In this document: positions 13,789 through 23,326 of the stretch, in pieces
Layout: each line of letters starts with the position of its first letter
Position numbering within the stretch: the stretch's first letter is position 1
Source of the DNA: Chromobacterium piscinae
Lineage (GTDB): Bacteria > Pseudomonadota > Gammaproteobacteria > Burkholderiales > Chromobacteriaceae
Assembly: GCF_021129175.1 (NCBI RefSeq)
Contig: NZ_JAJOHV010000079.1
Span: forward strand, 1 to 36,465
Direction: 5' to 3'
Length of the DNA stretch: 36,465 bases
Program-made: the position numbers and the translations under genes
The notes under the pieces: model-generated
Told to the model about the DNA's origin: nothing
Database searches by the model: none
What the model saw: the letters and a program-made list of their open reading frames with translations, nothing else

Positions 13789-13939
13789 AAGCCTGATCGG
13801 AGGCTCAAGCCAGTGCGCAAATGGCTGAAGAATGCTGAAGCTCTGTCAACGTCGCATCGCCAACGCGCAACGGACAGTGACAGGAGCTAGACGCGCCGCA
13901 TCCGGCCAGACGGATATCGAAACGATGGCGCCGCGATGC

Positions 13940-15073
13940 TCAGCCGCGCTCGGCGGCAAGCTTGATCCCCATATCCGAATCGGTATAACGCAGCGCAATC
14001 TCGCGAAAGCTATCCGTGATCTGCAGAAACGCCTTCACCATCTCGGGGTCAAAGTGCCGGCCGCTGCCATCTCGTATGATTTCCACCGCCTTTTCATGCG
14101 AAAACGGCGGTTTGTATACCCGCCGGGAAATCAAGGCGTCGTACACGTCGGCCACCGCCATCAACCTGGCGGACAAGGGAATCGCCTCGCCAGCCAAACC
14201 TTGCGGATAGCCGCTGCCATCCCATTTTTCCTGGTGGCAGTAAGCGATTTCCCGCGCCAGCCGCAAAAAACTGCTGGGCGCGTCCAACATGCGCTCCGCG
14301 CTGGCGATGGTATCCCGCCCCAGCACCGTGTGGGTCTTCATCACTTCGAATTCCTCAGGCGTCAGCGGCCCTGGCTTCAAAAGGATGTCGTCGGGAATGC
14401 CCACCTTGCCGATATCGTGCAGCGGCGCGGATTTGTAAAGCAACTGCACGGTCTCATCGTCCAGCTGCTGCCGATAGCGCGGATGGTTGCGCAGCTCCAG
14501 TGCCAACGCGCGAACGTAATTCTGGGTGCGCCGCAGATGGTTGCCGGTTTCGTGGTCGCGCGTTTCCGCCAACGAAGCTAGCGCCATGATGGTGACGTCC
14601 TGTATCACCTGAACCTCCCGCGTCCGCCTCTCCACCTCTTCTTGCAGGAAAGCGGCCTTGTCCTCCAGAAAATCAGCCACCGCCTTGGCCCGCAAATGGG
14701 TGCCAACCCTGGCCAACATGATGGGCGGCGACACCGGCTTGATGATGTAGTCCGCCGCGCCGGCGTCGAAGCCGGCCTGCTCATCCTCGTGTTCGCTCAT
14801 CGCGGTCAGGAAAATCACCGGAATCGACTCGGTGCGCGGTTCGGCCTTGAGTCGTCGGCATACTTCCAGCCCGCCGAGCCCTGGCATCATCACATCCAGC
14901 AACACCAGGTCCGGCAGCACATCTCCCTCGACGATCTGTAGCGCGCGCTCGCCGCTGTTCGCGATCAGCGTCCGATAACGCGGCTTCAGCAAGGCATACA
15001 TTTGCGTCAGGCTCTCGGGGCTGTCGTCGACCAGCAACACCGTCTGCCGGTCGGGCGCGTTCGCGTCGCTCAT
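13940..15073 (-). CDS. Response regulator with HD-GYP output domain (c-di-GMP phosphodiesterase)
   Basis: A 377-residue protein: REC domain at about 10-125 with phospho-acceptor Asp60 in L-V-L-L-D-V-M-M-P, a linker helix, then HD-GYP from about 160. The HD motif is in [12 protein letters not shown] and the GYP motif in [12 protein letters not shown]. One position usually written as the second His of HHE is Gln, a variant common in this subgroup. It should hydrolyse c-di-GMP when phosphorylated. Its ATG overlaps the TGA of the preceding hybrid kinase gene (ATGA), so it is very likely the output partner of that kinase. Confidence 0.92.
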   Translation of the reverse strand: MSDANAPDRQTVLLVDDSPESLTQMYALLKPRYRTLIANSGERALQIVEGDVLPDLVLLDVMMPGLGGLEVCRRLKAEPRTESIPVIFLTAMSEHEDEQAGFDAGAADYIIKPVSPPIMLARVGTHLRAKAVADFLEDKAAFLQEEVERRTREVQVIQDVTIMALASLAETRDHETGNHLRRTQNYVRALALELRNHPRYRQQLDDETVQLLYKSAPLHDIGKVGIPDDILLKPGPLTPEEFEVMKTHTVLGRDTIASAERMLDAPSSFLRLAREIAYCHQEKWDGSGYPQGLAGEAIPLSARLMAVADVYDALISRRVYKPPFSHEKAVEIIRDGSGRHFDPEMVKAFLQITDSFREIALRYTDSDMGIKLAAERG

Positions 15074-18000
15074 CTCGAATCCTCCGGCAACTTCTTGCTG
15101 TAAGCCCGCGCCAGCTCTCGCAAGGCGCTCAACGCGGAGACAAAATCGAAACCGTTCAAGGCCTGCTCGAAGGGCTCGCAGGCCCCTTCGGGAAAGCAGG
15201 CCCGAATACGGGGCGCGTGTTCGAGAAAATATCCCAGCGCGTCGCCATCGCCCACCGCCAACAACGCCGCCAGCTGCTCAAGCAGCGCATCGTCGGCATT
15301 GGTACCCGCCTCGGGACGCCCCAGCTCCGCCAAGCCGGCGCGCAAGGCCGCCACTACCTGCCCCAGATCGATTTCCAGCTCAGCCAGTTGGTTCCGCCAG
15401 TCATCACGGGCGCGGATCGCCATTTCCAGCCGCATCGCCGCGCTTTGCAGATCGACGAAGCCAATGCTGCCCGCCGCGCCCTTCAGCGTGTGCGCGATGC
15501 GCTCGGCAGTCTGGAAATCTCCTTCCTCAAGAGCCACTCCGGCCCGAACTGCCGCGCCGGTCTCCTCCTCGACAAACTGCCTCAGCAGATGCAGGTAAAG
15601 CTGACGATTGCCGGCCACCCGCCGCAGGCCGGCCGATTGATCCAATCCGTCCACCTGCGGCAAAGGCGTTCTGTCGACGGCCGCCCCGCCCCGGGCCTGC
15701 GGCTCGCCGGTTTTCCCCACCCAGCGCGCTAGCGTGGAAAACAGGATATGCGGGTCTATCGGCTTGGCGATATGGTCGACCATCCCCGCCATCAGACAGC
15801 GCTCCCTCTCCTCCACGAGCGCGTCGGCCGTCATCGCGATGATGGGCAGGTCGATGAATCCGGGCAACGCCCGGATGCGGCTGGTGGCCTCGATCCCGTC
15901 CATCACCGGCATCTGCACATCCATCAGCACCGCGTCGAAAGCCTTGGGGCCATAAGCGAGCAGCTTGTCCAGCGCCGCCTGCCCGTTTCCCGCCACCGTG
16001 ATGGTGGCGCCCGTCCCTTCCAGCAGCTCGATCGCGATCTGCTGGTTGATGTGGTTGTCCTCCACCAGCAGCAGGTGGGCACCGTCGAAACGGGGAAGCT
16101 GGTCAACCTCGTCGAACAGCGGCAATCCGCCGCTGCGGCCAAAACCGAACACTTCCAACAATACATCGAACAACTGCGACAGATTGACTGGTTTGACCAT
16201 GAAGGCGTCGCAGCCCGCCGCGCGCGCCTTCAGTCGAATATCGTCGCGCCCGAAGGCCGTCACCATCACGATGCGCATCTTGCGGCTGATCTGCCGCATC
16301 CGGCGCACAGTCTCCACTCCGTCCATTTCCTGCATCATCCAGTCGACGAAGACAACATCGAACGGTTTCTGCAGGCAATCCTGCCTCACCCGCGACAAGG
16401 CCTCGTTGCCGTTCAAACAGCCCTCCACCTCGAAACCCAGCTGTTTCAACTGCGCGCAGAGAATATCGACGGCGGACTGGTTGTCGTCCACCACCAATAC
16501 CCGCAACCCACGAATCTCCTTGGGCAGAGACTGCCGGCGCGAATCGGTCTCTGACGAAACGCCCAGCCAGCAGCTGAAAATGAAGGAGCTGCCCCAGCCC
16601 GGCGAAGACTCCACCAGCATCGCGCCGCCCATCAGCTCCACCAACCGCTTCGCGATGGTCAGACCCAGTCCGGTCCCGCCGAAACGGCGGGTCGTCGAGT
16701 CGTCGGCCTGGCTGAAAGCCTGGAACAGCCGGCTCTGCTGCTCTTCGTTCATGCCTATGCCGGTATCGTGCACGCAGAATTTCAGCTGCACCTTGTCGCC
16801 TATCCTCTCGGTCAGACCGATGATGATGGACACCTGCCCGGCCTCGGTGAACTTGATCGCGTTACCGGCCAGATTGGTCAACACCTGCCCCAGGCGCAGC
16901 GCGTCTCCCAGCAGGCCTTGCGGCACGTCGCTGGCGGTTTCGAACAACAGCTCCAGCCCTTTGTCCGCCGCCCTCTGCGCCACCAGCGCCGATACGCCGT
17001 CCAGCACATCGTCCAGCCAGAAAGGCTGCGACTCCAGCTCCAGCCTGCCGGCTTCCACCTTAGAGAAATCGAGGATGTCGTTGATGATTCCCAGCAGCGA
17101 CGTACCGGCGTTGTGGATCTTACTGATATAGTTGCGCTGCTGGTCGTCAAGGTCAGTGCGAAGCGCCAGATAAGACATCCCGATGATTGCATTCATCGGC
17201 GTGCGTATTTCATGACTCATATTGGCCAAGAACATGGATTTGGCCTTAGTCGCCCCTTCGGCGTCCCGTTTGGCCGCTCCCAGCTGCTCGGCGCTGGCCG
17301 CCAACTGCGCATAGAGCCTGCCGTTTTCCAACAACAGCATCAGCAGCACAAAGCTAGCCGCCAGCAGCCCATATATCCTGCCAACGTAAAATCCCAAGTC
17401 GAAACGCGAAGCATTGAGCACATTAGACAAACCGACATCGCATATCCACACGACCATCACCACGCTCAGCCAGAGGTCAAGCCGGGACCGCCGCCTGCGC
17501 ACGGTAACCGCCGCAAGCGCGCAAAAACTCACCCCCCACATGAACAGCGAAACACCGCGCATGTGCGGCGCATTGCTGCTGCCCTGCATGATGGCGGGCA
17601 ATTCGTCATGCCACACCGTCGCCAGTAAAACAAATAAAGCCACGGCCAGGCAGGTCTGTCCGATAGCCCATACGATCGCCTTTGCCGCCGACGATGGATT
17701 TGACTCCATTTGAGACTTTTGCCCGGCGTAAGCGATCACCATCACGGGGAAACCGATGTGCCAGAACATGTACAACCAAGCCGTCGTCTGCGGGCCGCCG
17801 CCAAGCACGCCATGCTCGGAAAACAAGCCTGGAAAACTAAGCGCATGAAACACCGCCATCAGGGCGGTATACAAGTAACCGACGGCCAGCAATCGCAAGC
17901 CCGGATGGCGCAGAATGGCAAACTGTCCGAACAGCAGCGTGGCTGTCACCAGGTCATTGATCGCCAGCGCAGATTGGTAGATGGGAATAAAAGCCCATGA

Positions 18001-18156
18001 CTTGGGCAGATGGAGCTGCGCAAACGGCGCAGCCGCGCAAAAAAACGCTAAAGACACCGACACCACCATCCATGCGAGCCGACGCTGTCCTTGCGAAGGC
18101 GGCAGGGTGGAAAGAAACTCCATACTCGTGCAGGAAGCCGGATTCTCCTGTTGCAT
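15070..18156 (-). CDS. MASE4 hybrid histidine kinase (HisKA-HATPase-REC-REC-Hpt)
   Basis: A 1028-residue membrane sensor kinase. The start is ATG 18156, preferred to a GTG four codons upstream because the GGAGAG site is well placed for the ATG. Residues about 20-280 resemble the MASE4 membrane sensor, with roughly eight hydrophobic segments. A short coiled coil leads to HisKA with His315 in M-S-H-E-I-R-T-P, then the HATPase domain (N-A-I-K-F near 433, D-T-G-I-G, G-T-G-L-G-L). Two receivers follow with Asp605 (F-V-D-W) and Asp746 (V-L-M-D-V-Q-M-P), then an Hpt domain with His889 in [10 protein letters not shown]. All phosphorelay residues are present, so it can pass phosphate His-Asp-His and on to the overlapping HD-GYP regulator. 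The signal is unknown. Confidence 0.92.
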   Translation of the reverse strand: MQQENPASCTSMEFLSTLPPSQGQRRLAWMVVSVSLAFFCAAAPFAQLHLPKSWAFIPIYQSALAINDLVTATLLFGQFAILRHPGLRLLAVGYLYTALMAVFHALSFPGLFSEHGVLGGGPQTTAWLYMFWHIGFPVMVIAYAGQKSQMESNPSSAAKAIVWAIGQTCLAVALFVLLATVWHDELPAIMQGSSNAPHMRGVSLFMWGVSFCALAAVTVRRRRSRLDLWLSVVMVVWICDVGLSNVLNASRFDLGFYVGRIYGLLAASFVLLMLLLENGRLYAQLAASAEQLGAAKRDAEGATKAKSMFLANMSHEIRTPMNAIIGMSYLALRTDLDDQQRNYISKIHNAGTSLLGIINDILDFSKVEAGRLELESQPFWLDDVLDGVSALVAQRAADKGLELLFETASDVPQGLLGDALRLGQVLTNLAGNAIKFTEAGQVSIIIGLTERIGDKVQLKFCVHDTGIGMNEEQQSRLFQAFSQADDSTTRRFGGTGLGLTIAKRLVELMGGAMLVESSPGWGSSFIFSCWLGVSSETDSRRQSLPKEIRGLRVLVVDDNQSAVDILCAQLKQLGFEVEGCLNGNEALSRVRQDCLQKPFDVVFVDWMMQEMDGVETVRRMRQISRKMRIVMVTAFGRDDIRLKARAAGCDAFMVKPVNLSQLFDVLLEVFGFGRSGGLPLFDEVDQLPRFDGAHLLLVEDNHINQQIAIELLEGTGATITVAGNGQAALDKLLAYGPKAFDAVLMDVQMPVMDGIEATSRIRALPGFIDLPIIAMTADALVEERERCLMAGMVDHIAKPIDPHILFSTLARWVGKTGEPQARGGAAVDRTPLPQVDGLDQSAGLRRVAGNRQLYLHLLRQFVEEETGAAVRAGVALEEGDFQTAERIAHTLKGAAGSIGFVDLQSAAMRLEMAIRARDDWRNQLAELEIDLGQVVAALRAGLAELGRPEAGTNADDALLEQLAALLAVGDGDALGYFLEHAPRIRACFPEGACEPFEQALNGFDFVSALSALRELARAYSKKLPEDSR

Positions 18157-18186
18157 GATGAGCGCCACTCTCCGCGTGTCGGCATA

Positions 18187-18211
18187 CTTCCAGAGGCCGA
18201 AGCCCTGGAAG
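18187..18211 (-). promoter_or_regulatory. UUCG-capped hairpin in the leader of the hybrid kinase gene
   Basis: On the transcribed (minus) strand the sequence reads CTTCCAG-GGC-TTCG-GCC-T-CTGGAAG. This forms a 10-bp stem with one bulged base, closed by a C(UUCG)G tetraloop, an unusually stable cap. It lies about 30 bases upstream of the kinase start and 16 bases before its ribosome-binding site. No T tract follows, so it is not a terminator; a role in mRNA stability or translation is inferred. Confidence 0.55.
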
Positions 18212-18317
18212 AAGTAGATGGCTTATGTATAGAGCATCCACTTTTACTGTGCATGCCATCCGGCCATAACCGCCGGCGCGGAAAGGCGCCCGGGGACGTT
18301 TCTTCCCAGGAACGTCC

Positions 18318-18893
18318 TCAGGCCAGCCAGCCCTTCTCTTTGGCCATCGCCAGGCGGCTCTCCAAGTAATCCCACAAGGCCGGACAGCCATGGCGAACCG
18401 GAGGGCCGATGCGGTCGACCACCTGCTGATGACGGATGCCGTTCTCGCGCCAGCTCTGCCCGTTGTTGGCCAGGTTCAGCAGCACCGGCATCGCGCGGTC
18501 AGCCGCGTGGGCGAAACGGGCTTCGGCAGTTTCGGCGGCTTCGAACTCGTTCCACAGGGCGAGGAGGCGCTGCCCCTGCTCTGCCGGCAACATGCCGAAG
18601 ATGCGGGTCACACAGGCCAGCTCCTGCGCCTTGCGCTCTTCCCAGCCGCTTTCGGCGTAAACGATGGTGTCGCCGGTCTCGATTTCGCCGATATCGTGCA
18701 CCAGCAGCATCGCCACCACGCGGTCCATGTCCACTGCCTCTACCGCGTATGGCGCCAGCGAGGACGCCAGCAGCGCGATCTGCCAGCTGTGCTCTGCCGA
18801 GTTTTCATAACGGTCGCTGTTCAACACGCGCGTCTTGCGCGTCACCTGCTTGAGCTTGTCGAGTTCCAGCACGAAATCAACGATGTTCTGCAT
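18318..18893 (-). CDS. HD-domain phosphohydrolase (YfbR/HDDC2-like)
   Basis: A 191-residue HD hydrolase. The start at 18893 (MQNIVDFVLELDKLK) has GGAAAG upstream. Metal-binding residues are seen: His35 in S-A-E-H-S-W, His66-Asp67 in L-V-H-D-I-G-E, and a later Asp in A-A-D-R-A-M-P. This is the pattern of the HD_3 family, whose members YfbR and HDDC2 remove phosphate from 5'-deoxynucleoside monophosphates. The exact substrate is uncertain. It lies after the terminator of the dnaB cluster, so it probably has its own promoter. A short inverted repeat without a T tract (GGACGTT/AACGTCC, 18294-18317) directly follows the stop codon. Confidence 0.85.
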   Translation of the reverse strand: MQNIVDFVLELDKLKQVTRKTRVLNSDRYENSAEHSWQIALLASSLAPYAVEAVDMDRVVAMLLVHDIGEIETGDTIVYAESGWEERKAQELACVTRIFGMLPAEQGQRLLALWNEFEAAETAEARFAHAADRAMPVLLNLANNGQSWRENGIRHQQVVDRIGPPVRHGCPALWDYLESRLAMAKEKGWLA

Positions 18894-18913
18894 ATGGTTT
18901 TCTTTCCATCGAT

Positions 18914-18940
18914 ACAAAAAAAGCAGACCAAGGTCTGCTT
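18914..18940 (-). terminator. Rho-independent terminator of the dnaB - ferredoxin - hydrolase unit
   Basis: AAGCAGAC/GTCTGCTT with a 4-base loop (18921-18940) is followed on the minus strand by seven T residues (complement of 18916-18922). It begins 10 bases after the hydrolase stop codon and precedes the HD-hydrolase start. Confidence 0.85.
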
Positions 18941-18950
18941 GTTCCGGCGC

Positions 18951-19559
18951 TTACCAGCACCTCTGAATCATTTGCGCCAGCTGCACCAGCCGGCCGTGGA
19001 AGAAGTGGCCCGCGCCGGGAAACACCAGCACCGGCAGGTTCTGCGGCCGCGCCCACTCCATCACCGCGGACAGCGGAATCACCTCATCCTCTTCGCCGTG
19101 GATCACCAGCGTGTCGGCCGGCACCGCCGGCGTCGGGATCGGATACTTGCCGACCGCCACGCCCATCAACAGCAGCTTGTCCGCCTCGATGCGGTCGCGC
19201 GCGCGCGCGGCGACGAAGCCGCCGAAGGAGAAGCCGGCCAAGGCCAGCGGCAGCCCGGGATGTTGCGACTTCGCGTATTCGACCACGGCGATCGCGTCGT
19301 CCACCTCGCCATTGCCGTAATCGTGCTCGCCCTCGCTGTCGCCGACCCCGCGCAGATTCGGGCAATAACAGGCGTAGCCCAGCTGCGACAAGGCCTTGGC
19401 CGCGGTCTGCACCACCTTGTTGGTGTGGGTGCCGCCCTGCAGCGGATTGGGATGGCAGATCACGGCGACGCCGGTCGCTTCGTCCTGGGCCGGCACGAGG
19501 ATGGTGTCGAGCGCGCCGACCGGGCCTGCGACGCTGATCTTGTTCATGGCCTTCAGCAT
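18951..19559 (-). CDS. Alpha/beta hydrolase (dienelactone-hydrolase/serine-aminopeptidase-like)
   Basis: A 202-residue hydrolase. The start at 19559 is an ATG that shares a base with the TGA of the ferredoxin gene (TGATG); an ATG four codons later is possible. Near the N-terminus is C-H-P-N-P-L-Q-G-G-T-H-T-N-K-V-V, then N-L-R-G-V-G-D-S-E-G. The nucleophile elbow is G-F-S-F-G-G, the acid is in I-H-G-E-E-D-E-V-I-P, and the histidine in G-A-G-H-F-F-H-G. This is the small conserved family often labelled alpha/beta hydrolase or COG2945, cytoplasmic and of unknown substrate. It is translationally linked with the ferredoxin-like gene. Confidence 0.88.
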   Translation of the reverse strand: MLKAMNKISVAGPVGALDTILVPAQDEATGVAVICHPNPLQGGTHTNKVVQTAAKALSQLGYACYCPNLRGVGDSEGEHDYGNGEVDDAIAVVEYAKSQHPGLPLALAGFSFGGFVAARARDRIEADKLLLMGVAVGKYPIPTPAVPADTLVIHGEEDEVIPLSAVMEWARPQNLPVLVFPGAGHFFHGRLVQLAQMIQRCW

Positions 19560-19867
19560 CAGATCTTCAGCCTTTCCACCACGCGGCCATGCTCCATGTG
19601 CTCGCTGACGATTTCATCGATATCGTTCTTGTCGACGAAGGTGTACCAGGTCTCCTGCGGGTAGACCACCATCACCGGGCCGTCGTCGCAGCGGCCCAGA
19701 CAGCCGGCCTTGTTGACGCGGATCTTGCCCTCGCCGGCCAGCCCCAGCGCCTTGACCTTGTCCTTCATATAGCCCAGCAATTCGCTGGAGCCGAAGTTGT
19801 TGCAGCAGCTTTCGCCGGCGGCGCGCTGGTTGCAGCAGATGAATACATGCTTGTCGAAAAAGCTCAT
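19559..19867 (-). CDS. Thioredoxin-like [2Fe-2S] ferredoxin
   Basis: A 102-residue protein of the thioredoxin-fold [2Fe-2S] ferredoxin family (the fold found in NuoE). Candidate ligands are in C-C-x8-C-C (Cys11, 12, 21, 22: F-I-C-C-N-Q-R-A-A-G-E-S-C-C) and A-G-C-L-G-R-C (Cys56, 60). The family uses four cysteines in the C-x(8-12)-C ... C-x3-C arrangement, so the six here include spares. The conserved D-G-P-V-M-V-V-Y-P-E/Q segment follows. It should be a one-electron carrier; the partner is unknown. It begins 20 bases after dnaB and overlaps the hydrolase gene. Confidence 0.9.
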   Translation of the reverse strand: MSFFDKHVFICCNQRAAGESCCNNFGSSELLGYMKDKVKALGLAGEGKIRVNKAGCLGRCDDGPVMVVYPQETWYTFVDKNDIDEIVSEHMEHGRVVERLKI

Positions 19868-19887
19868 GACTGTGTCCCGTTGTCCTC

Positions 19888-21294
19888 TTAGCCGTCGTTG
19901 TCCGCCCAGCCGGCGGCGCCGACAGTGGCGGCGTTGTCGAACTTGGCGTAGTGGCCAATGAAGGCCAGCCGTACCGCGCCGGTCGGGCCGTTACGATGCT
20001 TGCCGATGATCGCCTCGGCCAGGCCCTTGTCCGGCGAATCCGGATTGTAGTATTCGTCGCGATACATGAAGATGATCAAGTCGGCGTCCTGCTCGATGGC
20101 GCCCGATTCCCGCAGGTCGGACATCATCGGCCGCTTGTTCGGCCGCTGCTCCACCGCCCGCGACAGCTGCGACAGCGCGATCACCGGCACTTGCAGCTCT
20201 TTGGCCAGACCCTTCAGGCCCCGCGAGATTTCGCCCAGCTCGGCGGTACGGTTATCGCCTCGGCCGGAGCCGCTCATCAGCTGCAGGTAGTCGATCACGA
20301 TCAGGCCCAGCTTGCCGCCGTGCTGGCGAGCCAGCCGGCGCGCTCGGGCGCGCACTTCCAGCGCGGTCAGCGCCGCGGTCTCATCGATGTACATCGGCGC
20401 ATCGGACAGCTTGCCGATCGCGTAGGTCAGTTTCTGCCAGTCGTCGTCGCCCAGCTTGCCGGTGCGCAACACGTGCTGATCCAGCCGCCCGACCGAGCCC
20501 AGCATACGCATCACCAGCTGCGAGCCGCCCATTTCCATCGAAAACACCGCCACCGGCAGGTGGGTTTCCACCGCCACGTGCTCAGCGATGTTCATCGAGA
20601 AGGCGGTCTTGCCCATGGACGGGCGGCCGGCCACGATGATCAGGTCGCCCGGCTGCAGTCCGGAGGTTTTGGCGTCCAGGTCGAAGAAGCCGGTGGGCAC
20701 GCCGGTCACCTCGTCCGGGTTGTCCCGGCTGTACAGCATGTCGATCCGCTCCACCACCTCTTTCAACAGACCCGGCATTTCCAGGAAGCCCTGTTTGGAC
20801 TTGGCGGTGGATTCCGCGATCTGGAACACGCGGCCCTCGGCCTCGTCCAGCAGTTGCGCCGCGTCGCGGCCCATCGGCGCGTAGGCGGCCTCGGCGATCT
20901 CGGTGCCGACCTGCGCCAATTGGCGCATCACCGAGCGCTCGCGGACGATCTCGGCGTAGCGGCGGATATTGGCCGCCGACGGCGTGTTCTGCGCCAGAGT
21001 GGCCAGATAGGCCAGACCGCCGATCTCGGCCAGCTCGCCGTTCTTGTCCAAGGCTTCGGACACGGTCACCACATCGGCCGGACGGCCCATCTCCACCAGC
21101 TTGGCGATATGCTTGTAGACCAGCCGGTGGTCGTGGCGGTAAAAGTCGGCCTCGGACACCACGTCGGCGATCTTGTCCCAAGCGCTGTTGTCCAGCAACA
21201 GGCCGCCCAGCACCGACTGTTCGGCCTCCACCGAATGCGGCGGCGTGCGGATGGACGCCATCTCGCTGTCAAAATTATCGTACTGTTCTGTCAT
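19888..21294 (-). CDS. dnaB: Replicative DNA helicase DnaB
   Basis: A 468-residue hexameric replicative helicase that unwinds DNA ahead of the replisome and binds primase. The start at 21294 (MTEQYDNFDSEM) is taken as the ATG before the conserved N-terminal part; the ribosome-binding site is weak. The N-terminal DnaG-binding domain spans about 20-125 (PPHSVEAEQSVLGGLLLDN). After the linker, the RecA-like domain holds Walker A G-R-P-S-M-G-K-T (223-230), a Walker B region L-I-V-I-D-Y-L-Q-L-M (331-340), and D-L-R-E-S-G-A-I-E-Q-D-A-D. No intein is present. It leads a three-gene unit with a [2Fe-2S] ferredoxin and a hydrolase. Confidence 0.97.
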   Translation of the reverse strand: MTEQYDNFDSEMASIRTPPHSVEAEQSVLGGLLLDNSAWDKIADVVSEADFYRHDHRLVYKHIAKLVEMGRPADVVTVSEALDKNGELAEIGGLAYLATLAQNTPSAANIRRYAEIVRERSVMRQLAQVGTEIAEAAYAPMGRDAAQLLDEAEGRVFQIAESTAKSKQGFLEMPGLLKEVVERIDMLYSRDNPDEVTGVPTGFFDLDAKTSGLQPGDLIIVAGRPSMGKTAFSMNIAEHVAVETHLPVAVFSMEMGGSQLVMRMLGSVGRLDQHVLRTGKLGDDDWQKLTYAIGKLSDAPMYIDETAALTALEVRARARRLARQHGGKLGLIVIDYLQLMSGSGRGDNRTAELGEISRGLKGLAKELQVPVIALSQLSRAVEQRPNKRPMMSDLRESGAIEQDADLIIFMYRDEYYNPDSPDKGLAEAIIGKHRNGPTGAVRLAFIGHYAKFDNAATVGAAGWADNDG

Positions 21295-21373
21295 GTAGAC
21301 CCGGAGGAAGGCGCGCGGCAAACGGCGCGCGTAAGGCAAAACGCAATTCTAACCCGAAACAAACCGGGCTCGC

Positions 21374-22549
21374 TCAGCAGTTCATCCCGGCCACGTAGCC
21401 GGACGACCATGCCCACTGGAAGTTATAGCCGCCCAGCCAGCCAGTGACGTCCACCACTTCGCCGATGAAAAACAGGCCGGGAACATCGTTGGCCATCAGG
21501 GCCTTGGACGACAAGGCCTTGGTCGACACGCCGCCCAGCGTCACCTCGGCCTTCTTGTAGCCCTGGGTGCCGTTGGGCTTCACGCACCAGCGGTGCAGCT
21601 GCTCGGCCAGCTGGCGGCGCTGCTTCGGCCCCAGGTCCTTGGCGCGCTTGTTCAGGCCTACCCGGTCCAGCCAGGCGTCGGCGAAGCGGCGCGACCAGCC
21701 CAATTCGGCCAAGGCATTGGCGATCAGCTGCTCGCTGTCGCCCTTCTCCTCCAGCCAGCGCTCGGCGTCGCCGTCCGGCATCAGGTCCAGCAGCAGCTCC
21801 ATGCCGGGCTGCCAATACGACGACACCTGCAGGATGGCCGGGCCGGACACGCCCTTGTGGGTGAACAACACGTTCTCGCGGAAACGCCCCTTGCCCGCCC
21901 TGGCCTCCACATCCACCGACACGCCGGCCAGCGGCGTGAAGATCTCGGCGTCCTCGACATGGAAAGTCAGCGGCACCAGCGCCGGCGACAGCGGCGTCAC
22001 CTCCAGGCCGAACTGCTCGGCCAACTGGTAACCGAACGGCGTCGCGCCGATCTGGGGGATCGACAAGCCGCCCGAGGCGACGACCAGCGACTGAGATTGA
22101 AAGCGCCCGCGGCTGGTTTCAACGACGAAGCCGCCCTCGCCAGTTCGGGAGACGCCCTGTATCGCGGTCTCCATCCTGCGGTCCACGCCGCCCTTGCGGC
22201 ACTCCTCGTCCAGCATGGCGATGATGCGCTCGCTGCCATCGTCGCAGAATAGCTGGCCCAGCTTCTTCTCGTGGTAGCCGATGCCGTGGCGCTCCACCAT
22301 GTCGATGAAGTCCTGCGGCGTGTATTGAGCCAGCGCGGAACGGCAGAAATTGGGGTTGGCAGACAGGTAGCAGTCGAACCGGGCATTGACGTTGGTGAAG
22401 TTGCAGCGCCCGCCGCCGGAGATGCGGATCTTCTCCGCCAGCTTGGCCGCGTGGTCCAGCAGCAGCACGCTGCGGCCACGCTGGCCGGCCGTCGCCGCGC
22501 ACATCAAGCCGGCCGCGCCGGCTCCGATGACAATCACATCAAATTGCAA
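21374..22549 (-). CDS. HI0933/YhiN-family FAD-dependent oxidoreductase
   Basis: A 391-residue flavoprotein of the HI0933-like (YhiN) family. The start is TTG at 22549, with AAGGA 8 bases upstream; nearby ATGs are out of frame. The FAD motif G-A-G-A-A-G-L is at 9-15, and the family signature I-S-G-G-G-R-C-N-F-T-N-V follows near 43. Later signatures are G-G-L-S-I-P-Q-I-G-A-T and, at the C-terminus, G-L-F-F-I-G-E-V-V-D-V-T-G-W-L-G-G-Y-N-F-Q-W-A-W-S-S-G. The physiological substrate of the family is unknown. It is divergent from sodB, with 112 bases between the starts. Confidence 0.92.
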   Translation of the reverse strand: MQFDVIVIGAGAAGLMCAATAGQRGRSVLLLDHAAKLAEKIRISGGGRCNFTNVNARFDCYLSANPNFCRSALAQYTPQDFIDMVERHGIGYHEKKLGQLFCDDGSERIIAMLDEECRKGGVDRRMETAIQGVSRTGEGGFVVETSRGRFQSQSLVVASGGLSIPQIGATPFGYQLAEQFGLEVTPLSPALVPLTFHVEDAEIFTPLAGVSVDVEARAGKGRFRENVLFTHKGVSGPAILQVSSYWQPGMELLLDLMPDGDAERWLEEKGDSEQLIANALAELGWSRRFADAWLDRVGLNKRAKDLGPKQRRQLAEQLHRWCVKPNGTQGYKKAEVTLGGVSTKALSSKALMANDVPGLFFIGEVVDVTGWLGGYNFQWAWSSGYVAGMNC

Positions 22550-22661
22550 AAATTTATCCTTATCATTTTAGTCAACTATTAGCCACGCAGAACATATTCC
22601 AGTAAACTGCGATCAAAGCCACCGCTTATGCGGATTACTCTACTCAACAAGGAGAGCATAA

Positions 22662-23249
22662 ATGGAACACAAACTGCCTGAACTGCCGTACGCGCTGGAT
22701 GCCCTGGCTCCGCACATCTCCAAGGAAACCCTGGAATTCCACTACGGCAAGCATCATCAGACCTACATCACCAATCTGAACAATCTGATCAAGGGCACCG
22801 AGTTCGAAAACGCCTCCCTGGAAGAGATCGTCAAGAAATCCTCCGGCGGCATCTTCAACAACGCCGCTCAGGTGTGGAACCACACTTTCTACTGGTTCGG
22901 CTTCGCCCCGAACGCCTCCGGCGCGGAACGCAAGCCGTCCGGCGCGCTGGCTGACGCCATCAACGCCAAATGGGGCTCCTACGACGAGTTCAAGAAGGCC
23001 TTCACCCAGACCGCCATCGGCACCTTCGGCTCCGGCTGGGCCTGGCTGGTGAAGAACAGCGACGGCAGCCTGGACCTGGTATCCACCAGCAACGCCGCCA
23101 CCCCGCTGACCACCGACAAGAAGCCGCTGCTGACCTGTGATGTGTGGGAGCATGCGTATTATATCGACTACCGCAACAGCCGCCCGAACTATCTGGAACA
23201 CTTCTGGACGCTGGTGAACTGGGACTTCGTGGCCAAGAACTTCGCCTGA
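22662..23249 (+). CDS. sodB: Iron superoxide dismutase
   Basis: A 195-residue Fe/Mn-family superoxide dismutase. The start at 22662 has AAGGAG upstream. The metal ligands are visible: His27 in L-E-F-H-Y-G-K-H-H (with H-H at 31-32), His73 in V-W-N-H-T-F-Y-W, and Asp and His in [12 protein letters not shown]. The A-A-Q-V-W-N-H and F-G-S-G-W-A-W-L-V motifs, with Gln at the outer-sphere position of the N-terminal half, mark the iron form. It removes cytoplasmic superoxide. A strong terminator follows 20 bases after the stop. Confidence 0.95.
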   Translation: MEHKLPELPYALDALAPHISKETLEFHYGKHHQTYITNLNNLIKGTEFENASLEEIVKKSSGGIFNNAAQVWNHTFYWFGFAPNASGAERKPSGALADAINAKWGSYDEFKKAFTQTAIGTFGSGWAWLVKNSDGSLDLVSTSNAATPLTTDKKPLLTCDVWEHAYYIDYRNSRPNYLEHFWTLVNWDFVAKNFA

Positions 23250-23269
23250 TTTCCGCTGCAGTCGATCCA

Positions 23270-23293
23270 AAGGGGCCTTTCGGCCCCTTTTTT
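23270..23293 (+). terminator. Rho-independent terminator of sodB
   Basis: AAGGGGCC (23270-23277), loop TTTC, GGCCCCTT (23282-23289), then four more T residues; the T run is six bases long. The convergent REC-EAL gene ends 33 bases beyond; read leftward the hairpin lacks a proper T tract. Confidence 0.9.
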
Positions 23294-23326
23294 CATGCCC
23301 GCCGCCAAAGCGGCCTGTCAACCGCC

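Noticed and set aside
13789-13939. Terminator between the convergent rnk and HD-GYP genes
   Set aside because: Only a 5-bp AGCCT/AGGCT repeat without a T tract was found; nothing else is visible in this 151-base gap.
19951-21447. Long open frame of 498 codons on the plus strand opposite dnaB
   Set aside because: It mirrors the high-GC codon pattern of dnaB; the protein is rich in His, Gln and Arg with no recognisable domain.
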